DNA of 64,000 nucleotides. It comes from Tenrec ecaudatus (taxonomy: Eukaryota; Chordata; Mammalia; Afrosoricida; Tenrecidae). The translations under genes were made by a program, and so were the position numbers. Of the stretch, positions 9,956 through 22,084 are shown piece by piece (position 1 is the stretch's first letter; the number at the start of each line of letters is the position of its first letter). The stretch spans positions 106,758,277-106,822,276 of the forward strand of contig NC_134541.1 of the NCBI RefSeq assembly GCF_050624435.1, written 5' to 3'. A model generated the notes under the pieces. The model saw only the letters and a list, made by a program, of their open reading frames with translations. It was not told the origin of the DNA and did not search any database.

Positions 9956-10470
9956 ATTCCGTGCCTTCTTGCAATGCGTCTACTTTGCATGCTTAAGGTG
10001 CACCTCGGACTTAGAATGCCAGAAAATGAACCCTATTGTTGATTCTCCATCCTACCGCTTCCACCTATTCAACACCACCCCCCCAAAAAAGGAAATAAAC
10101 ACAAAAACTAGTCCCTCCCTAAGTCTTCCTTCTCTCAGCGAATGACAGCTCCAGCCTTAGTCAATGAGGCCAAAACCTTGGATGCATCCTTAGCACCTCT
10201 TTTCCCATCACGCCACACCACAGCCAATCCACCAAAGAATCCCTCCGGAAAAAAATCCACCTTTCAGATCTCTACAGAATGTCACCACCACTCGCCCCCT
10301 CATCTACGACTGCCCAGGCCCAAGGCAACAGCACCTCTCTCTGGATTCCTGCAATCACGCCCAATTGTCTTTTGTGTTTCCAGCCCCAGCCACCCTGCAG
10401 CCTACTCTCAGCACCAAGCATAAGTCAGATGATGTCACTGAGCTCCAAAGAAAAGACAATGCACTTTCCT
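9956..10470. other. No gene recognised
   Basis: C-rich, CpG-poor sequence with no clear repeat family. Confidence 0.4.
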
Positions 10471-10473
10471 TTT

Positions 10474-10666
10474 TTGCTGGTGTTGTTTACATTTTATTGG
10501 GAGCTCTGACAGATATTATAACAATCCATCGTTCAATTAGGTCAAACTTAATTGTACAATTGCTACCGCCATCCATTTCAAAACACTTGCTTTCCTCTTG
10601 AACTCTTTGATATCAGCTCCCCTTGATCCCCTCCCTCCTGCACCCTACCCCTCAGAAACCTTTGTT

Positions 10667-10723
<57 letters not shown>

Positions 10724-10860
10724 TCTTACACCATCCAATGTATCCATTTCCCTCTCTTCCCGTACCCTCTGGGAATCATTACTCCTGTTACTATTTCTGA
10801 AGGGCTTATCTATCTAGGATTCCATTCATCGAATGATCTTAATTATACAAATGAACATAC
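10474..10860 (-). mobile_element. Old L1-type 3' region, inverted
   Basis: ACATTTTATTGGGAGCTCTG mirrors younger tails at 16,060 and 47,672. An (ATAG)n tract lies inside. Confidence 0.65.
10667..10722. repeat. (ATAG)n microsatellite
   Basis: About 14 tetranucleotide units, uninterrupted. Confidence 0.97.
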
Positions 10861-10959
10861 ACAGGTTAATGAGAGAAAACCGAGACCATTATAGAAAGGG
10901 AAAGAAATCTTAAAGAACTTGAGGATAGTCATGTTTCATCGGTGCTAAACTGCTCCCTG

Positions 10960-11200
10960 GGTGAAGCATCTATTCCGTGTGTCTCTTCTGTACAAGTGGC
11001 CATCTAGCAGGGAAGCAACAAAACCCACATGGTAGAAGCACACCGGACTGGGTGATCATAAAGTGTTGATGGGAATGCGTACCAGGAGTTCAAAAACAAA
11101 CACTCAAATTGGCATAAAGGAGCATAGGCAAAGTGGAGACCCAAAACCCACCTGTAAGATAATTGGACAGTCCCTCACAGAAGGGACAATATCCTTTCAG
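10960..11200 (+). mobile_element. L1-type 3' UTR fragment
   Basis: GTGGCCATCTAGCAGGGAAGC, CCCACATGGTAGAAGCACACC and GGCAAAGTGGAGACCCAAAA match the intact copy at 39,595. Confidence 0.75.
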
Positions 11201-11448
11201 TGGCTCACAGGTCCCTCTGCAGGGATTGATTCTCCTCACTTCCCCCTCCACCACCCAATTCTCTTTAGGGCAGTCACCCCCTGCCTCTTGGCTCTTCTTG
11301 AGAGGAGCCAGCACTTCTACCCTAAGTCTTTCTGCCTTCTTCTCCCTCTGGAGTGGCGCCTGGCACAGGGCAGGGGATAAGGATACATTTATCAATCGCT
11401 GAGTCCCCATAGCAGAGTCCACATTCTGCATGATGGAGGTGAGTCCGC

Positions 11449-11645
11449 TAACGTCAAGTGAATGCTGACTCAGGGTGACCTGTGTACCTTACACAGTAGA
11501 ACTGCCTAGAGGGGGTTCCTTGCCGTCATCTTTGTGGAAGCAGATTTTCCAGCAGGCCTTTCTTCCACCGTGATGCGGGGGTGGGTTTGAACTGCCAACC
11601 TTCAGATTGGTGGCCAATAGTCAACCACTTGGGCCAGGTTGTTAA
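11449..11645 (-). mobile_element. AfroSINE, inverted
   Basis: Includes the GCAGGCCTTTCTTCC variant and GGGTTTGAACTGCC. It abuts a plus-strand copy head to head. Confidence 0.82.
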
Positions 11646-11646
11646 T

Positions 11647-11843
11647 GGGAGCCCTGGCGACATAGTGGTGACAGATTGGGCCGCTAACCACAAGGTCAGC
11701 AGTTCAAAACCACCAGCCACTCCTCAAGAGAAAGACAGGGCTCTACTCCCAAAAAAGAGTTACAGTCTCAGAAACTCACAGGGGCAGTTGTTTCCTGTCC
11801 TAGCGGGTGATTATGAGTCAACATCAACTTGATGGCAGTGAGA
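11647..11843 (+). mobile_element. AfroSINE, full length
   Basis: GGGAGCCCTGGCGACATAGTGG through CAACTTGATGGCAGTGAG; well preserved. Confidence 0.9.
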
Positions 11844-12369
11844 GAATACTAAATAATAATGACCAAATTCGGGGCCTGTACTGGTTTGGGTGAGCTACCC
11901 TTCCCAAGCGCATTTTACTTCGGTGCTTAATTTTCCAGAACACTGTGCCAGGTTAGTGTTTCTTGGGAAACTCTGGGCTGAGGAGCCATGAGGGTAATTC
12001 CCAGCTGGATGTCTGGCCAATGGCAGCAAAGGTAAGATAAAATGAAAATAATGGGGAAACCAAAAAGGACAAGAGCCGGCAAATTTCATGAACCAGTAAT
12101 CATGAACCAGTTTGCCAGTAATCCCATGATTGCCGGCGATTGGATACAGGCAAACGGAAATGCTTTTCCATGTTGTGGGAGAAACACCGTGCTACCTCAG
12201 ACCCCTCCCCCAGGTCGGCGCCCAAATCCCTCTTCCACGGAAGCTCTCATCACCAGCTGTCAAGATCGATTTACTTGTGTGTGTATGAGTCCGATTTCCA
12301 TCTTCCCTGCGAGTCCAGAAGCTCCAGGAAGAGGACAGTGGCTGATCCATTCGCTTCTCTGTCCCAGGA

Positions 12370-12668
12370 GCCTGATACATATCTGTCTCGGAACAAGTCC
12401 AGCCAGAACGCTCCCTAGAAGCAAGGGACAAGACTTCATCTCCCGTACTTTGGACATGTTGTTGGGAGAGACCAGTCCCTGGGGAGGACCAGCATGTGTG
12501 GCAGTGCAGACGGGCAGCGCCAAGGAGGGAGACCCTCCACACAGTGACTGCAACCATGAGCTCCAGGATAAGACCAATTGTGAGGATGGTGTCGGACCGA
12601 GCAGTGTTTTGTCCTGTTGTACGCAGTGTTGTCATTGGTCGGAGCCTACACAACGACACCCAACAACA
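12370..12668 (+). mobile_element. RTE-type LINE 3' end
   Basis: TTGGACATGTTGTTGGGAGAG, ACCAGTCCCTGGGGAGGACC and the ACACCCAACAACAAG tail. Confidence 0.8.
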
Positions 12669-12794
12669 AGACCACCTACTTATCATCCATCCGTAGGGGT
12701 TTCGCGAAGATCTGAGGACCCCCCAAGCCAGGACAGAAGATAAAAGAACTGATGTGCTCGAATCGCGGCATGGACAACTCATACTGAATGTACC

Positions 12795-13015
12795 CGGGGC
12801 TGCGAAAGGAATGAACATATCAGTCTTGGAAGCAAGACCACCAGAGTGCTCCTTAGAAGTGGGGAGGGGGAACTTGGACCCGTTTACTTGAAGCACATCA
12901 TTAGGAAAGACCAGTCGAGAGAAAGGGAAATCATGTTTGGTCAAATGAAAGGTGAGCAAGAATCAAAGAAAGCCCCTCAGTGTGATGGACCAACACAGTA
13001 GCTGCAACCATGGAG
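12795..13015 (+). mobile_element. RTE-type LINE 3' end, diverged
   Basis: CCAGAGTGCTCCTTAGAAGTG and the degraded GGACCAACACAGTAGCTGCA segment. Confidence 0.7.
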
Positions 13016-13156
13016 TAAGACGGATCAGCAACAATCAAGCTAGGTTCTGATGGACTCACAGTCATAGCGGATCTGATGGCAGCGACAGCCATCAGCAGGT
13101 GTGCAATGAATGAGCCCTTGGACTGGGGACAAGGAAACAGCGCACAGCAGCCCTGG

Positions 13157-13672
13157 GATGGTGAGTTAGTCCAGGTAGAATAGAGAAACAAATTCACAGA
13201 CACTCAGATGTGTATAAGAAAGAGCTTTCTACACAAGAGCAATTGTATATTGAGAAAACATCCCAGCCCAGTCCAGATCAAGTCCCTAAGTCCTATATTA
13301 GCTTGTATGTCCAATACTGCTCTATAAATTCCCCTTCAGATGCATGCAGCACATGCAATGACGCCAAATGCTGGAAGGTCACAGGCCAGAGGGTGGAAAG
13401 TCTTGTGGATCCAGTGGTGGTGGAAGCATCTCAGTGCTGGCAGGGGTCTCCCCGTGGCTCCTCCAGCTGCAGGGCTCTATCATAGCTCCATGTGTCTTGT
13501 CAGCAGGAATGTCTCCCAAGGAATGAGCGTGTGTCCCATCTTCAGCGAGCTATTTATCTCCTTAGCACCTGCAAATGAAGTCATCAAGCTGCGACCTGAT
13601 TGACAAGCTAAACTCCGCCCCATTCACTCTTAATAGTCTCAAATTGACAACAGATTATGTAACGACCACAGA
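13157..13672 (-). mobile_element. Unclassified ~515-bp interspersed repeat, copy A
   Basis: Starts TTAGTCCAGGTAGAATAGAG and AAACAAATTCACAGACACTC; ends near ATTATGTAACGACCACA. It is the reverse complement of copy B at 42,268-42,772. No open frame. Likely a non-autonomous element; class undecided. Confidence 0.75.
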
Positions 13673-13884
13673 TGGGAATTTGCCTACAGGTTCAGGTCCC
13701 CGGAAGAAACCAGCCTCCCTTGGGAAGACGACGATAGGAGGGTGTAGTCACTGCCTTCCACTCATCCCGACCCTGCATGATCCTAAATGTGAGAGGGCCG
13801 GGCTGCTCCAGCCCCATGCACCTCGTGAAAGAAACGCCTGGCCTTTCTGCAGGAGGACCCGGAGAGGTGCTGCGGAGAACGCCT

Positions 13885-14470
13885 TAATATTGTTGGTGCT
13901 GTTGTTATAAGCTGCCGAGCTGGTTCCCACTCACGGCGACCCTGCATGCAACGGAGGAAAACACTGCCCCGCGTCCTCCTGCACCATCCTTACCACCATT
14001 GCTATTTCCACCTATGTCTGCGGTCACTGTGTCTGCCCATCTCATTGAGGGTCTCCCTCTCTTTCCCCGACCTTCTTTGTCATGTTCCAGACACTGTCCC
14101 TCCTGAGAACATGTCCCAAGCAGATGAGACAGACCCTTAGCGGCTTCCCTTCTGAGAGCATCTGGAAGCGCTTGTCCCAAGACGGAGTTGTTTGCTCGTG
14201 TGGCACTCCACGGCGCTGCCGATGGGCTCCCCAGCCCCGCATCGGACGGCATCGGTTCGTCTTCAGTCTTCTCGAGTCACGGCCCAGCTCTCACATGCCC
14301 ACAAGGTGACTGGAAGTACTGTGACCTGGGTCAGGGGCACCTGAGTCCTCCAAGGGACATCTCTGCTCCTACACATTTCAGAGTAGTCTTTCCAGCAGAG
14401 GTGCCAATTGGAATGCGTCTTTTGGTTTCCTGACCGCTCATTCTGTGGATCTGAGGATGTGACCAAAGTG
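13885..14470 (-). mobile_element. RTE-type LINE, reverse transcriptase C-terminal part
   Basis: On minus, pieces read ACESWAVTRED (the YGxExW-like RTE motif, degraded), then LGHVLRRD and GKRGRPSMRWADTV. Frames are broken by shifts. Confidence 0.82.
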
Positions 14471-15640
14471 TAAATTCTCCTGAAACATAAAGCCTTTAAA
14501 TTCTACTGCAGAAGCGCTGTCAGAAAGTAATATTTTGTGAGCTACGGATTCCAATAAAACTCACCCTGAGATGACGAAGCCTTCCTCAGTAGCCTAAAGG
14601 CTGATCTAGGAATAATCCGCCAGTATTATAGTGCGCCACTAAAATATTCCTTTGGAGATTTGTCAGAGAAAATTTAAATCAAATTAAAGTTCAAATGGAA
14701 ATGAAAAATTAAGTTATGATCAAAGCTATAATCTCATATTGGATTTTTTTAAAACCATAGATAAGTGGGAGAAGTCCCATTTAAGAGTTCCTGTTTGGTA
14801 TTTTTAGATCCAAACAGAGGCATTCCCACTGCGCTCCCTCTGAAAGGCTAATGTGAGGGGGTTGGGCCCCCCACCCTTATTCAGATGCTGAGTCTAGCTC
14901 CCGGGGAAAACAGCATCTTGGCTTCTATTGGCAATCCAATTTTAATCAGTTTTGCTTTATTGGAATTTTCATAGGAGTCCAGATACAAGAGATCCAGAAT
15001 TAATCTAAGTCATAAACAAAGCATGGGGGGAGAAGCTGGGGTGGGGGGGTGGTAGAGGGATAGAGTAAGCGATAATCCAATACCCATAAGGCTCCGTTTT
15101 CCTAAAGCGTGCACCACGGTGACACACCACGGTTAGGGACAGAGGAGAGAGCCTGATCCCAAGCCCTCAAAGTCAGAAGATATGTCTGAAGTTTATCTGG
15201 ACTGCTGGTGTCTGTGAGTCCCACAGATAGCGCTTCTCTGGCATTAGAGAATGCGCCCTCCCTGCCTCCCATCAGGCTGGGAGAAGCAGCTGTGATGGGG
15301 AGGGGTGGAGAGTGATGGCAAGCAGAAGTCTGGAAGCCCCTGGAGAGAAGCTCAGTCTGACTGTGGAGCTGAAATTTGCAGACTCCGAAGACCAGTATTT
15401 GCTGCAGGCCGAGCCTCTTGTGGCCTGTCTGCATGTAACCCTCTGTATATGCAACAGACGGGCAGCAAATCCCAGGGAGAACAAGGATGGTACCCATGCT
15501 GCCCGGTGCCGTAGGGATCCACCAGCACCATGATGATCACGTTAATGGACGCTTCCTCTCCAGTCTAGACCAGCAGCCTCTGAGTCTAAGCTTCAGGCAG
15601 CCTTCTTCTTGAATCTGAACTAACCGGGGTCATTTTCTAG
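14471..15640. other. No gene; AT-rich repeat-free block, candidate conserved element at 14,471-15,020
   Basis: About 550 bp of complex AT-rich sequence free of recognised repeats, then ordinary single-copy DNA. Contains CCAATTTTAATCAGTTTTGC and several TTTAAAT-like words. Confidence 0.4.
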
Positions 15641-16050
15641 CTTAAAGATGTCCACATCAACCCAAAGAGAGCACACAGAATTCTAAAACATTCGTGACTG
15701 GTCCAAAATATAGTGGAAAGCAAGAGGTGGAAGTAGAAAGAATAAGAACCATGAATAAAAAAAATTAAAACAGAGATAAAGACTTAAACTCTGTGCCAGT
15801 AAATATATTAAATGTAAATGGACTAAACACTCCGTGTAAACGACAGAGATTGATAGACTGAATTTTAAAAAGGGAGATCCATTCTATGCTCTTGAGAAGA
15901 AACACGTTCTAAATACAAAGACATAGACAGATTGAACTGAAAAGAGTGGAGAAATAGATGACATGAGAGAGATGGTTTGGTAGTAATACTATCCGACAAA
16001 ATAGACCAAAACACAGGAATGTCACCAGAGATGAAAATGATCGTTCCACG
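15640..16050 (+). mobile_element. Old L1 fragment
   Basis: TTAAATGTAAATGGACTAAAC and the GACAAAATAGACCAAAACAC region resemble L1 body sequence. Confidence 0.6.
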
Positions 16051-16052
16051 AT

Positions 16053-16320
16053 GATTTTTTTTAACATTTTATTAGGGACTCATACAACTCTTACCACAAA
16101 CCATACATACATCAATTGTGTAAAGCACATCTGTACATTCTTTGCTCTCATCATTTTCAAAGCATTTGCTCTCCACTTAAACCCTTTGCATCAGGTCCTC
16201 TTTTTTTTTCCCCTCCCTCCCCACTACCCCCTTCCTCATGTGCCCTTGGTAATTTATACATTGTTATTTTGTCATATCTTGCCCAGTTAATTCATAAACA
16301 AGACCTAATAATCCCACAAG
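16053..16320 (-). mobile_element. L1-type 3' end, inverted
   Basis: Poly-T then AACATTTTATTAGGGACTCA, ACATACATCAATTGTG and CCTCATGTGCCCTTGG; about 270 bp, 5'-truncated. Confidence 0.85.
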
Positions 16321-16699
16321 TCTATGTAACAAAAGCGGCAGCCTGCTTCTGTAAAGACTTGCCGCTGTGAGACGGCTCTGCTTGGCCTGGTTGGGTTGAT
16401 AGGCACTGGGGACAACTCGATGGCAGCAGGTGTCCAATTCCATCTGGACACAATAGGGCCATCGGGGAGGGGTGACCATTTATGGGTTCCCAACTATGAC
16501 AGGGATGGAGAGGGGATGGGACAAAAAGCAGCCCTGGCCTCAACACCTGCTGACGCCCTGTAGCGCATCCCCATCTTCAGCCAAATGGCTTGTTTCACGG
16601 GCTCTTCCAACACCCAAACACAGTTGGCCAAAGAACCCCAAGAGAGAGGTCGTTTTAAAAAAAACAAAACAAGAATATTTCCTTGGAGTAGAAAGAGAC

Positions 16700-16900
16700 C
16701 AGGAGCCTGGTAGTGTGATGAACACATGTTGGTCTGCTATCTGCAAGGTCAGCAGTTCAAAACGACCAGCTGCTCCTTGGGAGAAAGATGAAGCTTCCTA
16801 CTCTGGTAGCGAGTGGCAGTGGCAGAAACCCACAGGGGCAAATCCATGCTGTCCTACAGGGCAGCTATGAGTTGGCATCCACACGATGGCGGTAAGCCTG
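16700..16900 (+). mobile_element. AfroSINE
   Basis: AGGAGCCTGGTAGTGTGATG to CACACGATGGCGGTAAG. Confidence 0.85.
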
Positions 16901-16989
16901 AGTGAGAACGTGGCCAGCCCTGAGGCTAGAGGTGGCCCTGGCTGATGCTGATGCTGGTCGGATCATCAACTGGAAAAAATGCCCCTGAG

Positions 16990-17110
16990 CCCCGGGCCCC
17001 ATCTTCACCACCATCGGTACTCACCCAGTGTCCTTCTGTGGCCCACAGGGTTGTGATGGGCTGACTCTCCAAAGCGCATTACCAGGCCTTTCTTCCTAGA
17101 CTATCCCAGT
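16990..17110 (-). mobile_element. AfroSINE variant fragment, inverted
   Basis: Recognised mainly by GCATTACCAGGCCTTTCTTCC. Confidence 0.5.
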
Positions 17111-17915
17111 CTGGAAGCTCGGTTGGACCCTGCCCACCCTGGTGGTCTCGCGTTCGGCCACCCACTCAAGACCCAGAGCGCAACACGCTGGCAGACAGGA
17201 GGTGCACAGCCTGCTCAACAACTCACGTTCCAGGTGGAATCTGGCTGTCTCAGAAAACTCAAAGCTCCTGTCCCCACGCCCCATCTAAATCCCCCAGAAT
17301 CCATCAGAGAAGACCTGAATGGCCTGGCAAAGAGGCACCTCAGCCAACTTCCCTCCCATCCAGAGACAGAATGGGTGTATACGGGGCATCGCCCCTGGTG
17401 GCTCCCTAACACCGCTGGGTGGTGCTGGCGGTTTTCCAATATTCCCACAACAGTATCAGCCCTGAGAAGAGTCAGCCAGCCAACTCCAGGCAACCTTTCT
17501 GCCAAAAGATTGGGGCGGGGCATCAAAAAGCCCACGGGGCTGGTGAATCTACAGAGACAGTCTGGATGAATGGTTTCTTGGGGGCATGGCGGGGGAAGCT
17601 GGGGAGAAGTGGGGAGCTAATAACAAGGAGTACAAGAAAGAAGGAAACGTTCCCAAATTGACTGTACAACTCTTCTTGATATATTGAACTACTGAAGTGG
17701 ACGATATGTGCACAGAGTGCCAATGGCGCTGTTACAAAAACACACCCCCCAGGCTGCTCCTTCCCATGGCCTTCTCTGGGGGCCCAGCCCCACTCTGCAA
17801 ATGGGGTTCCACTGGAAACAACACACTCGGTTCTCATGGTTTCAGGGGAGGGTCTCTTGGAGATGAACAAAGGCAGGCAGATAGCCACTGCCCTTCAGCC
17901 TCGGGCTGGAAGTGG
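17111..17915. other. No gene recognised
   Basis: Mixed single-copy-looking DNA; no exon-like splice pairing with SEC14L5 was found. Confidence 0.4.
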
Positions 17916-17917
17916 GC

Positions 17918-18085
17918 TTCCCAAACCCGACTCATGGTGACCATAAAGGGGAGAGAGAACTGCCAACTCTGAGTTTCCAAGACGAGAAGAAAGCCTGGCT
18001 TTTTCCCACGGAGTTGCTGGTGGTCTGGAAGTGACAAGCTTGCCTGTCACAGCCAGACGCATCACCACTGCAGCAGGAAGGCTTT
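17918..18085 (-). mobile_element. AfroSINE variant, inverted, diverged
   Basis: ACCCGACTCATGGTGACCAT and GAGTTTCCAAGACG are in the right order. Confidence 0.65.
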
Positions 18086-18221
18086 TCCGAGCAGTGGCTG
18101 AGTGGAGACGATGACGCTGAGGCCAGTCTACACAGCCAGCCAGGTGCTCGTGTGGCTCCCCATCTTTGTCATGAAGGAAAGGGGGCTCCCTTCTGCAGTG
18201 ACTCTCCCCCCATGCCCAAGC

Positions 18222-18440
18222 ATCTTATTGACATATATTTCACATATCACACAATGCAATAGCTCAAGCCCATCATCACCATCATCACTTTTAGAACATT
18301 TTCTTCATCCTTGTACTTATCCTGCTTAGCTCCCCCGCGCTCCCCCGCCCACCCCAACCTCTCCTGCCATACATGACATCGTTAATCCAGTTACTGTCTC
18401 TATCGATTGACCTACCCTGGATTCCATCTATTTTAAAAAG
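18222..18440 (-). mobile_element. L1M 3' region, inverted
   Basis: TTATTGACATATATTTCACAT, CATCATCACTTTTAGAACAT and CTGTCTCTATCGATTGACCT follow the order of old mammalian L1 3' ends. Confidence 0.7.
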
Positions 18441-19055
18441 CATTTAAAAACAAACAAACCAAACCAACATTGATAAAACAGATAAAAACCTCAATCAAAA
18501 AGAACGCAGAAAATCTTAAGAACAAGAACAAATTTGAATGGCTCATAAGGGAGATTAAATGATAGGGCACTAAATGTTGACCCAACTCAGTAGGGGATGA
18601 AGCGGGACCATAAGTTCAGGGCGCAGTGTGGGAGGAGAGAGGTTGTTGGATGAACTAGAACACGCTGTGGCTGGCTTTCCCCGGCCCACACTCTTCATCA
18701 AGAGCAGGCGCGCCCCTGGGAGCTGCAGGCTGCTCCTCAAGCTCTTCCATCCCTCCCCTCCTCTCCGTGCCTCTGCCCCACCCGCCCCACATTCAGTCAC
18801 ATGTCCTGTTGAATTTTACCTCCTAAATCTCCCTTGAACCCGTGCCCTGCTCTGCCCACAACTCACATCATAACCCACCCACCACGCCTGCAAAGCCTCC
18901 GGCCTGGGCTCCTCCACCCTCTCCTGGGCTTGAAACCATCTCTGCTGCCCACAGCTGCCAGGTCCTGCGGGTACCTCCACCCACCCTCCCACTCCCCGCC
19001 TTTGACAGCTCCTTGCCGCCCTGTAACAGGGACAGAGTGCAATTCTACGGAGGCT
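18441..19055. other. No gene recognised
   Basis: C-rich single-copy-looking DNA; no repeat family assigned. Confidence 0.4.
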
Positions 19056-19059
19056 ATAT

Positions 19060-19313
19060 GAGTCAGGGTGTGATGGCAGGATTCCTACCTGCCATGAGGG
19101 AGGCCTGGGTTTGACTCCCAGTCAATGTACACCATGGATAGCCAACCACCCATCAGTCAGGCGGCGGCTCAAACCCACCAGCTGCTCTGAGGTAGTAAAC
19201 TGAGGCTGCGTGCTCCCGTAAAGACTGATAGCCTCAGAAGCCCTGTATGGGGTTGCTATGAGTCAGAACCATCGTCTCGATGGCAGTGGGTTTGGTTCTG
19301 GTTTATGGTATAC
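19060..19313 (+). mobile_element. Composite: second SINE type joined to AfroSINE
   Basis: GAGGCCTGGGTTTGACTCCC and CAACCACCCATCAGTCAGG pass into AAACCCACCAGCTGCTCTGA and end TCGATGGCAGTGGGTTTGG. Confidence 0.75.
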
Positions 19314-19333
19314 TGCTAACCAGGTCTGGAGGT

Positions 19334-19540
19334 ACTGGAGCCCTTGTAGCCTAGTGGGCTACTCATTTGCCTGCTACCCTCAAGGTCAGCAGTTTGAAAC
19401 CACTAACTGCTCCAAGGGAGAAAGATGAGGCTTCCTACTTTTATAAGAATGACAGTCTCAGAAACCCACAGAGGCTGTGCTACCCTGTCCTCTGGGGTCA
19501 CTGTGAATCAGAATCAGCTCCATGGCAGTGACTTTGACTA
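19334..19540 (+). mobile_element. AfroSINE, full length
   Basis: CTGGAGCCCTTGTAGCCTAG to TCCATGGCAGTGACTTTG. Confidence 0.88.
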
Positions 19541-19584
19541 AAGAGATTGCAGCAGAGCTTGCAGATTAAGAAACCACCTGATCA

Positions 19585-21701
19585 AAAGGGGCACAGGGGG
19601 AAAGCTACTGTATACAAACACTCCAGGGGGGGAGGTCCAGGTAGTATGGCAGGGGCCAGACCAAATCCATGGGTACACATGGTAGCCAACTAAAAAGGGG
19701 GTAGAGGGAAAAAAGGGGAAAGAAAGAAAAAATGATGTGTGATGGGGGAATAGGGCACTGACCCACCCAAGGGGAGGGTATTTTTGGGTCTTCACAGGGA
19801 AAGAGAGACCAGATATAAAGACAGTGCCAGACAAATGCAGTGTGCCAGCAAGGAGTGGGGAGCCAGTGGAGGGGCCTGAGGGCTCGGCCCCCATACCATC
19901 TATGTGGACAGCTGCCCCTCCCCCCAGAAGAATTTGCTTGAGAGGACAACACTGAAGCTGCAGCTAGGGGAGAGGGGCATGTCTGATCAGAGCAAATGGG
20001 AGCAAAGAAGGGGGAGGAAGAGAGAGTGGAGCACATCCTGACCCACCAGGCCTGAAGGACGATATCTCCACTCTGAACAGCCAATGGACAGAGTGGACAA
20101 TATGGCTGATCCCACTAAGAGACACACAGTCCCTTGATGGCCCAGGACCCTAAGGGGGGACAACACTGGAGACTTAGTGTCAGGACTGACCCAGACTGAC
20201 CCTGTGACACCGAGGCAAACCAGTAAAAGTGTGGCAGAGCAACCGTGGAAGCAGAGCAGGGAGCCCCCGAGGGAGTACAAAAGACAGACTCTGGGGCCAG
20301 AGCATGGTACCCCATTGGACCTGACTGAAGGACATGCCTAGAGATAAAAAATCAGACCTTGATCTATTTACAGGTTTTTCTTTCTTTTCAAAATTTTGTC
20401 TTTAAATTAATTTATTCTTCTATGGGTAATTGGTTTCCTTTTTTGTTGTCATCACTGTGTTCTCACTCATCACCTATCTTGCTATGGCTTGATTTCTGGT
20501 GCATATTATTATCTCTGCAGATCTATCTAGATAAGAGAGATTGGATGAATAGTCTGGAGGAGAAAACAATGGGACCAATGGTTCTGGGGACACAGGAGAG
20601 GGGGAGGCAAGAGTAAGGAGGTGGTGCTGACCAACCCATGGACAGGGGAGCAACAAGTGATCCAAAATCAGTGGCAAGGAGGGTGTGAGAGGCCTGGTAG
20701 GGATTCAGCAAGGGCAAGATAACCAAGAGAAATTACTGAAACCCAAATGAAGGCTGAGCATGATAGTGGGACAAGAGGAAAGTAAAAGGAAATAGAGGAA
20801 AGAACTAGGTAACAAAGGGTATTTATAGAGGTCCAAAGACTGGAATGTACATATGTAAATATATTTATATGAGGGTGGGGAAAGAGATCTATGCGCATAT
20901 ATTTATAGGTTTAGTATTAAGGCAGCAGATGGACATTGGGCCTCCACTCAAGCAGTTACTCAATGCAAGAACACATTGTTCTATTAAATTTGCATTCCGG
21001 GATGCACACCTTTCTGACATCAAGCATCAAGGAACAAAAAATCATATCATTGAAAATGTGGGTGAGTGCAGAGTGGAGACTCAAAGCCCAATGGTAGCCA
21101 ACCAGACACCCCCTTACTGAAGGGTTGTGGGGAGGAGATGAGCCAGTCAGGGTGCAGGATAGCAATGATGAAACATATAACTTTCTTCTAGTTCTTAAAT
21201 GCTTCTTCCCCCACCACCACTATCATGATCCCAATTCTACCTTACAAATCTGGCTAGACCAGAGGATGTACATTGGTACAGATAGCAACTGGACACACAG
21301 GGAATCCAGGACAGATGACTCCTTCAGGACCAGTGATGAGAGTGGCGATGCCTGGAGGGTGGAGAGAATGTGGGGTAGAAAGGGGGAACCGATTATAAGG
21401 ATCTATGTATAGCTTCCTCCCTGGGTAATGGACAGCAGAGAAAAGGGCAGGAGGGAGACATCGGACAGTGTAACATATGACAAAATAATAGTAATTTATG
21501 AATGATGGAGGGTTCATGAGGTAGGGGGGTGTAGGGAGGGAGGGGGAAAATGAGCAGCCAGTATTAAGGGCTCAAGTAGAAGGCAAATGTTTTGAGAATG
21601 ATGATAGCAACAAATGTACATATGTGCTTGACACAATGGATGGATGTATGGATTGTGATAAGAATTGTACAAGCCTCCAGTAAAATGATTTTAAAGAAAA
21701 A
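19585..21701 (+). mobile_element. 2.1-kb non-coding retroelement with an L1-type 3' end
   Basis: Bounded by near-identical 17-mers AAGAAACCACCTGATCA (19568-19584) and AAGAAACCGTCTGATCA (21702-21718), matching at 15 of 17. The 3' end is A-rich after CCTCCAGTAAAATG. No reverse transcriptase frame is present. The 3' kilobase (GGGTGAGTGCAGAGTGGAGA, CCAGAGGATGTACATTGG, GGAATCCAGGACAGATGA) is shared with the element at 39,595-40,828; the upstream ~1.2 kb is not seen elsewhere in the window. Best read as a 5'-truncated L1 made of an unusually long 3' UTR, or a non-autonomous element using the same tail. Confidence 0.8.
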
Positions 21702-21718
21702 AAGAAACCGTCTGATCA

Positions 21719-22084
21719 GCAACTGATCAGAGGTGCCTCTGCTTAGTTTGGTTGGGGAACAGGGTGGAGTCACACAACTCCGGTCCCTGAAGGATAGGGT
21801 CTCTGCGCACACACATGGATGCACACAGGCACCCTGCTCCCAAGTCCCTGGCAGATGAATCTCCCAGCACTTTCACACAGCCAGCCCTCTTCATGCTGGG
21901 CATGTGAGCATCCACAAGGAACACTTGTGTGAGTCCAGCCGTTTCTACTCACCACGCATCCAGCTCTAACCTTGGTCTGGGTCCCAGGCTCTGGAAATCA
22001 GCTGCCCTTGCCTATGGGCTCTGGAGGCAAGTCAGCCATGGACATGGGGCCACACACATACACCCTGCCTATGGGGCTACAAGG
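21719..22084. other. No gene recognised
   Basis: Single-copy-looking DNA downstream of the retroelement; begins with an AfroSINE-like TCAGCAACTGATCAG. Confidence 0.4.

Noticed and set aside
12042..12743. 233-residue plus-strand frame
   Set aside because: Second half lies in an RTE 3' tail; no family resemblance.
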